A stretch of 64,000 nucleotides of DNA from Amphritea sp. (GCF_016744155.1 NZ_JADGEW010000002.1:1-64000), one strand, 5' to 3'. Positions 49,915-58,713 are shown, numbered from the stretch's first letter. Numbers and translations: made by a program. The notes: generated by a model from the letters alone, not told the origin.

Positions 49915-50874
49915 ATGCAATTGAATGCTATTCAGATCCGTGAGGCACTGCCCTGGGATCGACTGATCGAAGCACTGAATGATATTTTTACTAAAGATGT
50001 ATGTGCGCCGGTTCGCCATCATCATAGCATCAACGTTCCGAATGATCCTGAAGCGACTTTATTGTTAATGCCAGCATGGCTGGAAGGGGAGTATCTGGGC
50101 GTTAAAATGGTTAATGTTTTTCCTGGCAATAACAATCGAGGGTTTCCCGGGTTAAACAGTAACTATATGTTGTCTTCCGGGAAGACAGGCCAGCCTTTAG
50201 CCCAGCTTGATGCTAACGAGTTAACCGCCTTACGAACGGCTGCAGCATCGGCAATGGCATCCGAGTATCTGTCTAAAGAAAATGCCTCTGAGTTATTGAT
50301 GGTTGGCGCTGGGCGTATGAGCCGCTATCTGATACCTGCACATATGAGCGTACGGCCGATTAATAAAGTCCGGGTCTGGAACCGAAATGAGTTAGCTGCC
50401 GCTGAATTAGTGGCAGAGCTTAAAGCGGATGGAGTGGATGCTGAGGTATGTCCGCTGAATCAGTTGGAAGTAGCGGCTCGCAACGTCGATATAGTCAGCT
50501 GCGCCACTATGTCGACTTCGCCTTTGATTAAAGGTGAATGGTTAAAACCCGGCGCTCATCTCGATCTTGTGGGTAGTTTTACGCCTGTTATGCGTGAAAC
50601 CGATAACACGGCTATGCAGCGGTGCAGTGTATTTGTGGATGTTCGGGCAGGAGCTTTGAGTGAAACTGGTGATCTGATTATTCCGATCCGAGAAGGTGCT
50701 ATCACTAAAGACAGTATCATCGCTGAGTTTACCCAGCTTTGTCGGGGTGAGCACAAAGGTAGACAAGCTCTGAATGATCCTCAAAACGCGATAACACTGT
50801 TTAAATCTGTGGGTGATTCCAGAGAAGACCTAGCGGCTGCGGTTCTGGCCTATCAGCAGTCACTGCCGGCGTAA
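49915..50874 (+). CDS. Ornithine cyclodeaminase/mu-crystallin-family reductase
   Basis: 319 residues. NAD(P)-binding motif LLMVGAGRMSRYLIPAHM, substrate-region Lys in YLGVKMVNVFPGNN, and the stretch LDANELTALRTAAASAMAS conserved in the family. Members include ornithine cyclodeaminase, ketimine reductases and pyrroline/piperideine-2-carboxylate reductases. Beside a DadA-like dehydrogenase, which makes imino acids, a cyclic-imine reductase role is the best guess. RBS AGAGAA is weak. 23 bp before the dehydrogenase gene, same operon. Confidence 0.88.
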   Translation: MQLNAIQIREALPWDRLIEALNDIFTKDVCAPVRHHHSINVPNDPEATLLLMPAWLEGEYLGVKMVNVFPGNNNRGFPGLNSNYMLSSGKTGQPLAQLDANELTALRTAAASAMASEYLSKENASELLMVGAGRMSRYLIPAHMSVRPINKVRVWNRNELAAAELVAELKADGVDAEVCPLNQLEVAARNVDIVSCATMSTSPLIKGEWLKPGAHLDLVGSFTPVMRETDNTAMQRCSVFVDVRAGALSETGDLIIPIREGAITKDSIIAEFTQLCRGEHKGRQALNDPQNAITLFKSVGDSREDLAAAVLAYQQSLPA

Positions 50875-50897
50875 GATTATGATATGAGGGTATTTGA

Positions 50898-52217
50898 ATG
50901 CTGCACACTGAATTTGGTCAAAAGGGTAAAGAGGTTAAGGCTTCCTTAGGGGTCATTGGTTCGGGCATCATTGGGCTTTGTACCGCCCTTGAAGCGCAGC
51001 GAAATGGTTACCGGGTAACTTTGTTTGATCGAGATGAACCGGGTCTGGGTGCTTCTTTCGGTAATGCCGGTTTTCTGGCGACGGAGTTAATAGAGCCTCT
51101 ATCTACTCCTAAAACTTTACGCTCTGCGCTGACGCTTTGGTTGAACCCAAATGGGCCTCTGTCGTTGCCATTACAGTACCTGATAAATATAGCTCCCTGG
51201 TTGGTCAAATTTATAAAAGCAGCTAAACCTGAATCCCTTGCCAGTAGCCGTCATGGATTGATTCAATTGAACCAAAATTCTATAGGTGCGTGGCAGCGCT
51301 GTCTGGATGATATTGGTGCCAGTGAACAGATTGTTAAATCGGGTTATCTATTGGTCTGGGAGTCGTCTTCGAAGCTAGATGAAGCGTTGAAACAACAGCG
51401 CTGGTTGAGTGAAAACGGGATAGTAACTGAATTGGTTCAGGGAGAGCGATTGGTTGAATTGGAACCTGCGCTGAAAGAAACCGTCAGTCATGCGCTCCAT
51501 TTTCCAGAAGCTTGTCGGGTTCGTGAGCCCTATGAATTATGCAAATTACTGTTTAGTTCTTTCATGGCCCGTGGGGGGACGTTTATTCAGGAGGAAGTTA
51601 AACAGATTACGCCCGGTACTGGTCAGTCTTCCCTTAAGGCCGGAAGCAAAATAGAAAGTCAGATAGAAGTTAAGACCGGCACCGAAACAGAACCTTACTC
51701 ATTTGAAAAGGTAATTGTCTGTGCAGGTGCCTGGAGTAAAAAACTGTTGGAAGGGGTTGGGTTACATGTACCCCTTGAGGCTGAGCGGGGTTACCACCTG
51801 ACGATTCCAGAAGCCGGGGTCATGCTGAATCACTCGATCGGCTCGGCAGAGCGAAAGTTCGTCATGGGGCCGCTGGATAGCGGACTGAGAGTCGTGGGTA
51901 TTACTCAGTTGGGAGGTCTGAAACTAGGGCCGTTTAAACACTGTTTTAATATTTTGCGTCACAATAGTTATAAGTTGTTGCCTGAACTGAATAATCCATC
52001 TTTGAACATTACTGAATGGATGGGGCATCGGCCAACCCTGCCAGATTCATTGCCTGTTATTGATAGACATCCCCAGTGCCCGCAGCTGCTGTTTTCCTTT
52101 GGAAATCAACACCTGGGGTTGACTCATGCAGCCTTGGCGGCCGAACTGGTTATTCAGCTGATGCAAAACAGCACTACGAAGATGGATCTGTCACCCTATC
52201 GGGTAAATCGATTTTAG
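50898..52217 (+). CDS. D-amino-acid dehydrogenase-like FAD oxidoreductase (DadA family)
   Basis: 439 residues. N-terminal FAD-binding motif LGVIGSGIIGLCTALEAQRN, second motif LGASFGNAGF, and C-terminal VIDRHPQCPQLLFSFGNQHL then GLTHAALAAELV, as in DadA. It should oxidise a D-amino acid to an imino or keto acid, passing electrons to the respiratory chain. With the upstream cyclic-imine reductase it could convert a cyclic D-amino acid (for example D-proline, D-hydroxyproline or D-pipecolate) to its L-form. No epimerase, transporter or deaminase gene is seen here, so the exact substrate is open. Confidence 0.9.
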   Translation: MLHTEFGQKGKEVKASLGVIGSGIIGLCTALEAQRNGYRVTLFDRDEPGLGASFGNAGFLATELIEPLSTPKTLRSALTLWLNPNGPLSLPLQYLINIAPWLVKFIKAAKPESLASSRHGLIQLNQNSIGAWQRCLDDIGASEQIVKSGYLLVWESSSKLDEALKQQRWLSENGIVTELVQGERLVELEPALKETVSHALHFPEACRVREPYELCKLLFSSFMARGGTFIQEEVKQITPGTGQSSLKAGSKIESQIEVKTGTETEPYSFEKVIVCAGAWSKKLLEGVGLHVPLEAERGYHLTIPEAGVMLNHSIGSAERKFVMGPLDSGLRVVGITQLGGLKLGPFKHCFNILRHNSYKLLPELNNPSLNITEWMGHRPTLPDSLPVIDRHPQCPQLLFSFGNQHLGLTHAALAAELVIQLMQNSTTKMDLSPYRVNRF

Positions 52218-52539
52218 CCTGTAGTACAAAATCAGACCTAAAAAGAGGGGATTAAGCAGACATGAGCTTTTTAACCAATGGCGTTTCTTTTTGTACAGTA
52301 ATCTCTACCAAAGTATTCCACTGCTTTGATTGTATTAAGGTCTGTTGGACTCTGCTTTTGAATACCGTATCCTAAATTTATAAACGTCAAATTATCGTTC
52401 TCAATAAAAATTGCTGTAGCCCTTATCAAACAGGGCTTAGAGCAATGTAACCTTATGCTAGATTAAATCTCAATCTCAACTTACATCATCAAAAGTACAT
52501 CAAAATTACGTGGATCAGTCTTGCATTGTTCAAAAACAG
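52218..52539. other. Gene-poor stretch upstream of the TetR gene
   Basis: AT-rich, no confident gene. A reverse-strand frame at 52271-52429 looks like a short gene remnant (separate entry). AAGCCCTGTTTGATAAGGGCT forms a weak stem near 52420-52440 (reverse strand). Confidence 0.4.
52271..52429 (-). pseudogene. Possible truncated gene remnant (Nudix-like start)
   Basis: Reverse frame of 52 codons from TTG 52429, open further upstream to about 52470 without an ATG. The translation begins IRATAIFIENDNLTFIN, reminiscent of the first strands of Nudix hydrolases (RATAIxIxxDxLLxI), then becomes unlike the family and ends without a Nudix box. It has no RBS. Best read as a decayed fragment, or chance. 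Confidence 0.25.
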
Positions 52540-52568
52540 ACCTATAATGACGAATCGTCATTATAGGT
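52540..52568. promoter_or_regulatory. 29-bp perfect palindrome, TetR operator (autoregulation)
   Basis: ACCTATAATGACGA, central A, then its exact reverse complement, 13 bp before the TetR start. The core TGACGA-A-TCGTCA recurs as TGACGA-T-TCGTCA at 53397-53409 just before the transporter gene. CCTATAAT within the left arm could be a -10 element, so repressor binding would block transcription. Confidence 0.85.
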
Positions 52569-52580
52569 AGATAACCCCGA

Positions 52581-53327
52581 ATGAGCCCACGTCAGATTGA
52601 TCAAAACACCTTGTTTGAGCGAGAGAAGGAATTGCTCGATGCTGCGATGTTGCTGATTAAGCAGCAGGGTGTAGAAGGGCTGACAATGGATAAGCTGGTA
52701 AAGCAGGTGCCTTTTTCCAAAGGTACGGTTTACAGCCATTTCACCTGTAAAGAAGATTTACTGCTGGGACTCTGTAATAGGGGGATGGGCATTCTTGGGG
52801 CGCTGTTTATGCGTGCCGGAAAGTTTGAGGGTACTACCCGAGAACGAATTATTGCGATTCATTTTGCTTATCTTCTCTATTCTCGTCTGTATCCAATGAT
52901 GTTTATGCTGGTTATCTCGGCTAAATCACCAGGGGTTACAGAAAAGTCGTCGACGCGTAATCGTGAGATGCATCTGCAACTTGAGGCGAGTTTGACCACC
53001 GGCATAATCAGTATTATCACTCAGGCGCTGGCAGACGGTGAGTGTAATAACCCGAATAACCTGGCTCCTGAACAAATTGCGTTTGCCAATTGGTCATCAG
53101 CGTTCGGTACCATTGCCTTGTTGAGCAAGGATTTTGAACAGTGCGGCATTCGTGCACAGATGCAGAGTGAGCAGGCATTGCTTGCCAATGTGAATCTCAT
53201 GTTGGATGGCTTGCAATGGCAACCTTTATTTTCAGCGTTTGATTACACGCAAACACTGGACCGGCTTCGAATTGAAGTTTTTGCTCCTGAGGTAGGTCTT
53301 CTGGATGCTCAGGAACAAGCGCTGTAG
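52581..53327 (+). CDS. TetR/AcrR-family repressor
   Basis: 248 residues. N-terminal HTH: LLDAAMLLIKQQGVEGLTMD then VPFSKGTVYSHFTCKEDLL, the typical TetR motif; the long C-terminal ligand domain is variable. A 29-bp palindrome sits before it and a shorter version before the adjacent RND gene, so it likely represses both itself and the export operon. Inducer unknown, probably a lipid-like or toxic compound given the target genes. Confidence 0.94.
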   Translation: MSPRQIDQNTLFEREKELLDAAMLLIKQQGVEGLTMDKLVKQVPFSKGTVYSHFTCKEDLLLGLCNRGMGILGALFMRAGKFEGTTRERIIAIHFAYLLYSRLYPMMFMLVISAKSPGVTEKSSTRNREMHLQLEASLTTGIISIITQALADGECNNPNNLAPEQIAFANWSSAFGTIALLSKDFEQCGIRAQMQSEQALLANVNLMLDGLQWQPLFSAFDYTQTLDRLRIEVFAPEVGLLDAQEQAL

Positions 53328-53364
53328 TGTTTATTTACGCTGCAGCGGAAGAGTAATAAAACTG

Positions 53365-53384
53365 CGACGCTTGCGTCGTTTTTT
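53365..53384 (+). terminator. Terminator after the TetR gene
   Basis: CGACG-CTTG-CGTCG stem followed by six T. It ends the repressor transcript before the second operator and the promoter of the RND operon. Confidence 0.75.
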
Positions 53385-53396
53385 AAAACATATTAA

Positions 53397-53409
53397 TGAC
53401 GATTCGTCA
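53397..53409. promoter_or_regulatory. TetR operator before the RND operon
   Basis: TGACGATTCGTCA, a perfect 13-bp palindrome identical to the core of the 52540-52568 site except at the centre. A -10-like TATTAA (53391-53396) lies immediately upstream, so the operator overlaps the likely transcription start. Confidence 0.8.
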
Positions 53410-53411
53410 GT

Positions 53412-55754
53412 ATGGGCAAGGGTATGAAGGATAAATTATTTGTTTTCGTCCTCAAACATCCAATCTGGGTGTTGTTGACTGCTTTGGTGCTAGTAGTAGG
53501 TGCTGCAGCTGGTGCTAAAAATCTGGTATTTAAGAGTGACTACCGGGTGTTTTTCAGTGCGGATAATCCGCAGCTGATCGCCTATGAGTCGATGCAGAAT
53601 ATCTACAACAAGAGTGATAATGTCGCATTTATAATAGCGCCTGCTGATGGCAATGTATTTACAGAAGAAACGCTGAATGCTGTCGGTCAGATCACCACCG
53701 ATGCCTGGCAAATACCCTATTCGACCCGCGTTGACTCAGTTACCAACTTCCAGCACACCTGGGCTGAAGAAGACGATATGATCGTTGAAGATCTGGTGCT
53801 GGAAGATGTTGAGCTGACATCTGAAAAGCTACAGAGTATTAAAACGATCGCTTTGAATGAACCTTTGATGCTCAGTAAGCTGATTTCAGCGCAGGGACAT
53901 GTCACCGTTGTGAATGTAACGGTGCAGCTCCCCGGGGTGAATCCGGTTGCTGAAGTGCCTGAAGTGGTTGAAAAAGTGCGTGAAATTCAGCAAAAATATA
54001 TGGCTGAAAATCCTGGCCTGGAGATCAAGTTGTCAGGTATCGTCATGATGAATAACAGTTTTGCCGAAGCATCATTGAATGATAACGCGACACTTGTTCC
54101 CGCCATGTTCGGGGTGGTCATCGTGTTAATGTTGATACTGCTGCGCACCTTTACCGGTACTATTTCTACAGTCGTTATCATTGCTGCCAGTATTGCGGGT
54201 GCTATGGGACTAGCGGGTTGGGGGGGATTGTATCTAACCGGCCCTTCTGCGGGTGCGCCTACTATGATTCTGACCCTGGCGGTGGCTGACTGTATTCATA
54301 TATTAAGTACCATGTTCTACGAAATGCGCCACGGTGTTGAGAAGAAAAAGGCATTGATGGACAGTCTGCGGATTAACTTTCAGCCAATCATGCTAACCAG
54401 TGTGACGACGGCAATCGGTTTCCTGAGTATGAATTTCTCGGATTCACCACCTTTCCGTGATCTGGGAAACATCGTGGCAGTCGGTGTAATGTTGGCGTTT
54501 ATATTGTCAGTGACTCTGTTCCCTGCGCTGCTGATGTTGTTGCCCATCAAGGTCAAAGTACGCACTGAAGAAGACAGTGACTATATGCGTTCGCTGGCGG
54601 GGTTTGTTACCGGAAAACGTAAACTATTGTTGCCATTGATGAGTGTGATAATGGTCAGCCTGATTGTCTTTCTGCCGCAAAACAAGCTGAATGACGACTT
54701 TGTTAAGTACTTTGATACCTCTGTGCCATTCCGACAGGCGACAGATTTTATGCAGGATAACCTATCCGGTATGACTCAGTTGGAAATCTCGGTTAACAGC
54801 GGCGAATCCAGTGGTATCAATGATCCGGCTTATCTTTCAATGCTGGGTGATTTCACTGAGTGGTTGCGGGCACAGCCAGAAACCGACCATGTGAACACCA
54901 TTACAGATACGCTAATGCGCTTGAACAAGAATATGCACGGGGATGATGCGGAGTATTATCGTCTGCCACAGAGTCGCGAGTTATCTGCGCAGTATCTTCT
55001 GTTGTATGAGATGTCGTTGCCCTATGGGCTGGATCTTAATAACCAGTTAAATGTGGATAAGTCTTCTACCAGGCTCGTCGGTACCTTTAAGAACATGACC
55101 AGTAATGAATTGGTGCTACTTGAAACACGGATTCAGGGTTGGTTTGTCGACAATGCACCGGGGCTGGAAGCTCAGATTACCGGACCTAACCTGATGTTTG
55201 CTCATATCAGTCAACGTAACATTATCAGCATGTTGTCCGGTATAGCGATGGCACTGGTGCTAATCTCAGTGTTGCTAGGGTTCGCGTTACGCTCGGTGCG
55301 CTTTGGCCTCATCAGTCTAATTCCTAACCTGGCACCAGCTGCCATGGGCTTTGGTATGTGGTATCTGATTGACGGTCAGGTTGGCTTAGGTCTGTCTGTT
55401 GTGGCAGGTATGACATTGGGAATCGTGGTGGATGATACAGTCCACTTTCTGAGCAAGTATCTGCATGCACGTCGAGAAAGAAATGCCGACAGTGTTGCTG
55501 CCGTACAGTATGCCTTTGGTAGTGTAGGTCGGGCGTTATGGATCACAACTTTTGTGCTGGTGGCCGGCTTTATGGTACTGGCGCAATCAAGCTTTAAAAT
55601 TAATGCGGATATGGGCTTTCTGACTGCCCTGACAATTCTGATTGCACTGATTGTAGATTTCTTATTCCTGCCGCCGTTGTTAATGAAACTGGATGGCGTT
55701 AAAGAAGAAACAAAGATTGCCGTTGAGCAAGGAGAGACTGATGAAGTTAAGTAG
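53412..55754 (+). CDS. MMPL/RND-family transporter
   Basis: 780 residues, start ATG 53412 or 53424 (the latter after AAGGG). Twelve membrane helices in the RND pattern: one at 17-33, a periplasmic loop, five or six helices (about 225-395), a second helix (about 415), loop and five more to the end. Typical helix-4 region AVADCIHILSTMFYEMRHGV and its repeat GIVVDDTVHFLSKYLHARRE carry Asp residues thought to relay protons. The size and missing adaptor gene point to the MMPL/HpnN-like branch that moves lipids. The next two genes (LolA-like, barrel) fit a periplasm-crossing lipid export route under TetR control. Confidence 0.92.
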   Translation: MGKGMKDKLFVFVLKHPIWVLLTALVLVVGAAAGAKNLVFKSDYRVFFSADNPQLIAYESMQNIYNKSDNVAFIIAPADGNVFTEETLNAVGQITTDAWQIPYSTRVDSVTNFQHTWAEEDDMIVEDLVLEDVELTSEKLQSIKTIALNEPLMLSKLISAQGHVTVVNVTVQLPGVNPVAEVPEVVEKVREIQQKYMAENPGLEIKLSGIVMMNNSFAEASLNDNATLVPAMFGVVIVLMLILLRTFTGTISTVVIIAASIAGAMGLAGWGGLYLTGPSAGAPTMILTLAVADCIHILSTMFYEMRHGVEKKKALMDSLRINFQPIMLTSVTTAIGFLSMNFSDSPPFRDLGNIVAVGVMLAFILSVTLFPALLMLLPIKVKVRTEEDSDYMRSLAGFVTGKRKLLLPLMSVIMVSLIVFLPQNKLNDDFVKYFDTSVPFRQATDFMQDNLSGMTQLEISVNSGESSGINDPAYLSMLGDFTEWLRAQPETDHVNTITDTLMRLNKNMHGDDAEYYRLPQSRELSAQYLLLYEMSLPYGLDLNNQLNVDKSSTRLVGTFKNMTSNELVLLETRIQGWFVDNAPGLEAQITGPNLMFAHISQRNIISMLSGIAMALVLISVLLGFALRSVRFGLISLIPNLAPAAMGFGMWYLIDGQVGLGLSVVAGMTLGIVVDDTVHFLSKYLHARRERNADSVAAVQYAFGSVGRALWITTFVLVAGFMVLAQSSFKINADMGFLTALTILIALIVDFLFLPPLLMKLDGVKEETKIAVEQGETDEVK

Positions 55755-56532
55755 TTCTATGAATCTGATTTTGGCTGCGGTCTTGGCTGTTAGTACACCG
55801 CTGATGGCGCAAACACCGGAAGAGCGCGGCCTGGAAATTTCCCAGGAAGCTAAACAACGTGATCTGGGCTGGGGTGATATGCAGGCCGATATGTTGATGG
55901 TGTTACGAAACAAGCAGGGTCAGGAGAGTGTCCGGGAAATTCGTCTCAAATCACTAGAGCAAGAAAATGATGGCGATAAAAGTTTGTCTATTTTTGATAA
56001 GCCAAGGGATGTAAAAGGTACTGCTTTTCTAAGTTTCTCGCATCCAGTCGGGGCAGATGATCAGTGGCTCTATTTACCTGCCTTGAAACGAGTTAAGCGG
56101 ATCGCATCGCGTAACAAGTCTGGCCCATTTATGGGTTCTGAATTCGCTTTTGAAGATCTGTCATCTTTCGAAATTGAAAAATATAGCTATAAGTATATTC
56201 AGGATGAGGCTTGTGAAGCGGGGCAATGCTTCGTAGTAGAACAGTACCCGGTAGACAAAAACTCAGGTTACACTCGTAGAGTTGTCTGGTTGGACCATGA
56301 TGAATATCGTATCAGTAAAGTTGAGTTCTATGACCGTAAAAACAGTTTGCTGAAGACGCTGACATTTCAGGGTTACCAACAATATCTTGGTAAATACTGG
56401 CGTGCAGATCTGCAGCAAATGACTAACCATCAGAATGGTAAAAGTACCGACCTGAAATGGACTGGCTACAAGTTTCAGTCTGGACTAAATGACTCTGACT
56501 TTAATAAGAATACCCTGAAACGGTCTCGATAA
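55741..56532 (+). CDS. Outer-membrane lipoprotein-sorting (LolA-like) protein
   Basis: 263 residues from ATG 55741 (AAGGAG 6 bases upstream), overlapping the RND gene by 14 bp. Signal peptide (cleavage near PLMAQ). Mature protein is beta-rich with DMQADMLMVLRNKQGQ, FLSFSHPVGADDQWLYLPAL, KRVKRIASRNKSGPFMGSEF and VEFYDRKNSLLKTLTFQGY, typical of the LolA-like fold often encoded next to MMPL transporters. It is predicted to carry a lipid across the periplasm. Two Cys (EACEAGQC) may form a disulfide. Confidence 0.87.
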   Translation: MKLSSSMNLILAAVLAVSTPLMAQTPEERGLEISQEAKQRDLGWGDMQADMLMVLRNKQGQESVREIRLKSLEQENDGDKSLSIFDKPRDVKGTAFLSFSHPVGADDQWLYLPALKRVKRIASRNKSGPFMGSEFAFEDLSSFEIEKYSYKYIQDEACEAGQCFVVEQYPVDKNSGYTRRVVWLDHDEYRISKVEFYDRKNSLLKTLTFQGYQQYLGKYWRADLQQMTNHQNGKSTDLKWTGYKFQSGLNDSDFNKNTLKRSR

Positions 56533-56533
56533 G

Positions 56534-57736
56534 ATGAACAAACAGCTGTTTTCTGCAGGGTTAGCGGTCCTGTTACTTAGTGGTACAGCTCAGGCTGAAG
56601 AGGTCTTCTTTGAAGCCACTGGGAAACTATCGGGTGAGTTTCGTGGCTACTTTGATGAGGGGAAGTTTTCTGGCCAGGATTATCAAACCGGCACCTCATT
56701 TGCGATTGAGCCTGAACTCTTCTGGGAGCTGAATGGTGGTAGTGACACAGTCACTTTTACACCATTCTACCGTGTTGATCAGCATGATGAAGAGCGCACT
56801 CACGGAGATGTACGCGAGCTGAGCTGGATTCATGTGGCTGATGACTGGGAGCTACGAACCGGCCTGCGCAGGGTTTTTTGGGGTGTCACAGAGTTTAATC
56901 ACTTGGTGGATGTGATCAATCAGACCGACGCTGTTGAAGACAGTGATGGTGAAGATAAGCTAGGTCAGCCGATGGTTAACCTCTCTCTGGTGAGAGACTG
57001 GGGTATCGTTGATCTATTTATACTGCCAGGATTTAGAGAGCGCACCTTTGCTGGCAATGATGGTCGCCTGCGTAGTGGTTTAGTGGTTGATACCGAAAAT
57101 GCCCGTTATGAGTCAAATGATGGAGATCAGCACATTGATACCGCGGTTCGCTGGAGTCAGAGTTTTGATCTGTATGATGTCGGCCTTTATTGGTTCAAAG
57201 GTACTAATCGTGATCCTCGCTTTGAATTAGGGGTGAATAACGCTGTACCGATTTTGGTGCCCGTCTATGAGCAGATGGATCAGATCGGTTTTGATGGTCA
57301 GGCGACCATCGAGAACTGGCTCTGGAAGCTGGAATTGCTGTGGCGTGACACATCAGCTGAGCAATATACTGCGATGCAGGCAGGGGTTGAGTATACCTTT
57401 TATGGGGTAGCTGAAAGCGCTGTTGATTTGGGTGTGTTAGCTGAATATGGCTGGGATGAACGAGGTGAAAACGCCGATGCCAGTTTTCAGAATGATCTGT
57501 TTATTGGTAGCCGGATTACTTTGAATGATGAGGCTAGTACTGAGTTTTTGGCAGGTTTAGGTTATGACATCGATTATCAAAGCCATAGCCTTTTTGCTGA
57601 AGCCAGCAGTCGCTTTGGTGAAAACTGGAAAATCAGTCTGGATGCCCGCGTATTTGATGCCGGAGATAGTAAGGACCCTATAGTCAATATTGAGCAGGAT
57701 GACATGGTTCAGCTGACAGCGGATTACTATTTCTGA
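56534..57736 (+). CDS. Outer-membrane beta-barrel protein, DUF1302-like
   Basis: 400 residues, signal peptide ending AQA-EE. The body consists of amphipathic beta-strands with many aromatic girdle residues and acidic turns, and it ends in Phe (QLTADYYF), a barrel-assembly signal. WELRTGLRRVFWGVTEFNHL and VDVINQTDAVED resemble a DUF1302-type family often found beside MMPL and LolA-like genes. Only 1 bp separates it from the LolA-like gene, so the three form one operon. It could accept the exported lipid at the outer membrane. Confidence 0.82.
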   Translation: MNKQLFSAGLAVLLLSGTAQAEEVFFEATGKLSGEFRGYFDEGKFSGQDYQTGTSFAIEPELFWELNGGSDTVTFTPFYRVDQHDEERTHGDVRELSWIHVADDWELRTGLRRVFWGVTEFNHLVDVINQTDAVEDSDGEDKLGQPMVNLSLVRDWGIVDLFILPGFRERTFAGNDGRLRSGLVVDTENARYESNDGDQHIDTAVRWSQSFDLYDVGLYWFKGTNRDPRFELGVNNAVPILVPVYEQMDQIGFDGQATIENWLWKLELLWRDTSAEQYTAMQAGVEYTFYGVAESAVDLGVLAEYGWDERGENADASFQNDLFIGSRITLNDEASTEFLAGLGYDIDYQSHSLFAEASSRFGENWKISLDARVFDAGDSKDPIVNIEQDDMVQLTADYYF

Positions 57737-57756
57737 TAGTTTTGATTTTTCTGTTA

Positions 57757-57781
57757 AACCGCCTTCATGGCGGTTTTTTTA
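57757..57781 (+). terminator. Terminator after the RND/LolA-like/barrel operon
   Basis: AACCGCC-TTCAT-GGCGGTT perfect 7-bp stem with a following T-run of about eight bases. Confidence 0.93.
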
Positions 57782-57854
57782 TAGCGGTATACTCTGTCTA
57801 TGCTGACTTGATGCTATTGTATAGTCAACTGACTGAGGGCTTCAGGAGTTGTCT

Positions 57855-58316
57855 ATGAAACAGTTGCTGGTGGTGGCGCATGCTCCCTCTGAAAATACCC
57901 GTTTGATGGCTGAGGCTGTTGTGAATGGAGTCAACCACCCTGATATCGAGGGTGTAGCTTGTCGCTGGCTAGCGCCTCTGGAAGCGACCCCGGAAGACCT
58001 TCTCAGTTGTGACGGGATTATACTTGGGACAACTGAAAACCTGGGGTATATGAGTGGTGCTTTGAAAGATTTTTTTGATCGCTGTTACTATCCCTGTCTG
58101 GAACAGAAGCAGGGGTTGCCTTGCGCTCTTTATGTGCGTGCAGGGCATGATGGTACTGGTACCTGTAGAGCGGTTGAAACGATCTGTACTGGCTTGCGAT
58201 GGAACTGGATTCAGCCACCTTTAGTCTGTCGGGGAGAATGGCAGGAGCAATTTCTAGATCAATGTGAAACCTTGGGTACGACCATGGCGGCGGGTCTGGA
58301 AATGGGGGTTTATTGA
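57855..58316 (+). CDS. Flavodoxin-like NAD(P)H-dependent FMN protein
   Basis: 153 residues from ATG 57855 (AGGAG 6 bases upstream). QLLVVAHAPSENTRLMAEAV is the FMN phosphate loop and ILGTTENLGYMSGALKDFFD the second FMN-binding segment, as in WrbA/flavodoxin-fold proteins. ALYVRAGHDGTGT follows. Cytoplasmic electron-transfer or quinone-reductase role likely. It sits alone between the RND operon and a small orphan gene. Confidence 0.87.
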   Translation: MKQLLVVAHAPSENTRLMAEAVVNGVNHPDIEGVACRWLAPLEATPEDLLSCDGIILGTTENLGYMSGALKDFFDRCYYPCLEQKQGLPCALYVRAGHDGTGTCRAVETICTGLRWNWIQPPLVCRGEWQEQFLDQCETLGTTMAAGLEMGVY

Positions 58317-58357
58317 TCTGATACCCTATTTTGGTCATCAGAAAAGACTTGTATGAG

Positions 58358-58386
58358 TTGTGCGGCGCACAATTGGATATTATACT
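58358..58386 (+). promoter_or_regulatory. Promoter-like element overlapping a palindrome
   Basis: TTGTGC-GGC-GCACAA (58358-58372) is a perfect 6-bp dyad whose left arm starts with the TTG of a weak -35; TATACT (58381-58386) is a good -10 with 17-bp spacing. It probably serves the 78-residue gene and would be blocked by a dyad-binding protein. Confidence 0.5.
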
Positions 58387-58421
58387 AACGTCTAAATTTT
58401 GATCAGCCAAAGGGCTTACAA

Positions 58422-58658
58422 ATGAAGAATGTGGTGTTTACCGGTGTTGAATGTGATGACCGTCGTATAGCTGGCGAACTGCAGGCGATGGGCTATTTTG
58501 ATGAGCAAGGCAAAGAGTCAAAATCTACATTTAGTAAAATGGTTGAAGCAGTGGGTAATTTTGTCACCTGGATGCGTTGGAAAGGTGAAGTTGGTGTATA
58601 TGGCTGTCGTGTTGCTGCTGATCATGCCCGCTATATGGAAGCCAAAGTAAGCGCGTAA
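58422..58658 (+). CDS. Small protein of unknown function (78 residues)
   Basis: Short soluble protein beginning MKNVVFTGVECDDRRIAGEL, with a Trp-rich segment (NFVTWMRWKGEVGVYGCRV) and a basic end. No family recognised. It has its own promoter-like element and a downstream terminator, which argues that it is a real gene. No obvious RBS (GGGC only). Confidence 0.6.
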   Translation: MKNVVFTGVECDDRRIAGELQAMGYFDEQGKESKSTFSKMVEAVGNFVTWMRWKGEVGVYGCRVAADHARYMEAKVSA

Positions 58659-58683
58659 TCTCTTAGTATACAGATGATAAAAG

Positions 58684-58707
58684 CCGCTCCCATGAGTGGT
58701 TTTTTTA
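58684..58707. terminator. Terminator between convergent genes
   Basis: CCGCTC-CCAT-GAGTGG stem (one G-T pair), then T-run of eight; an A-run on the other side allows action for the leftward EamA gene too. Confidence 0.85.
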
Positions 58708-58713
58708 TGCTTA

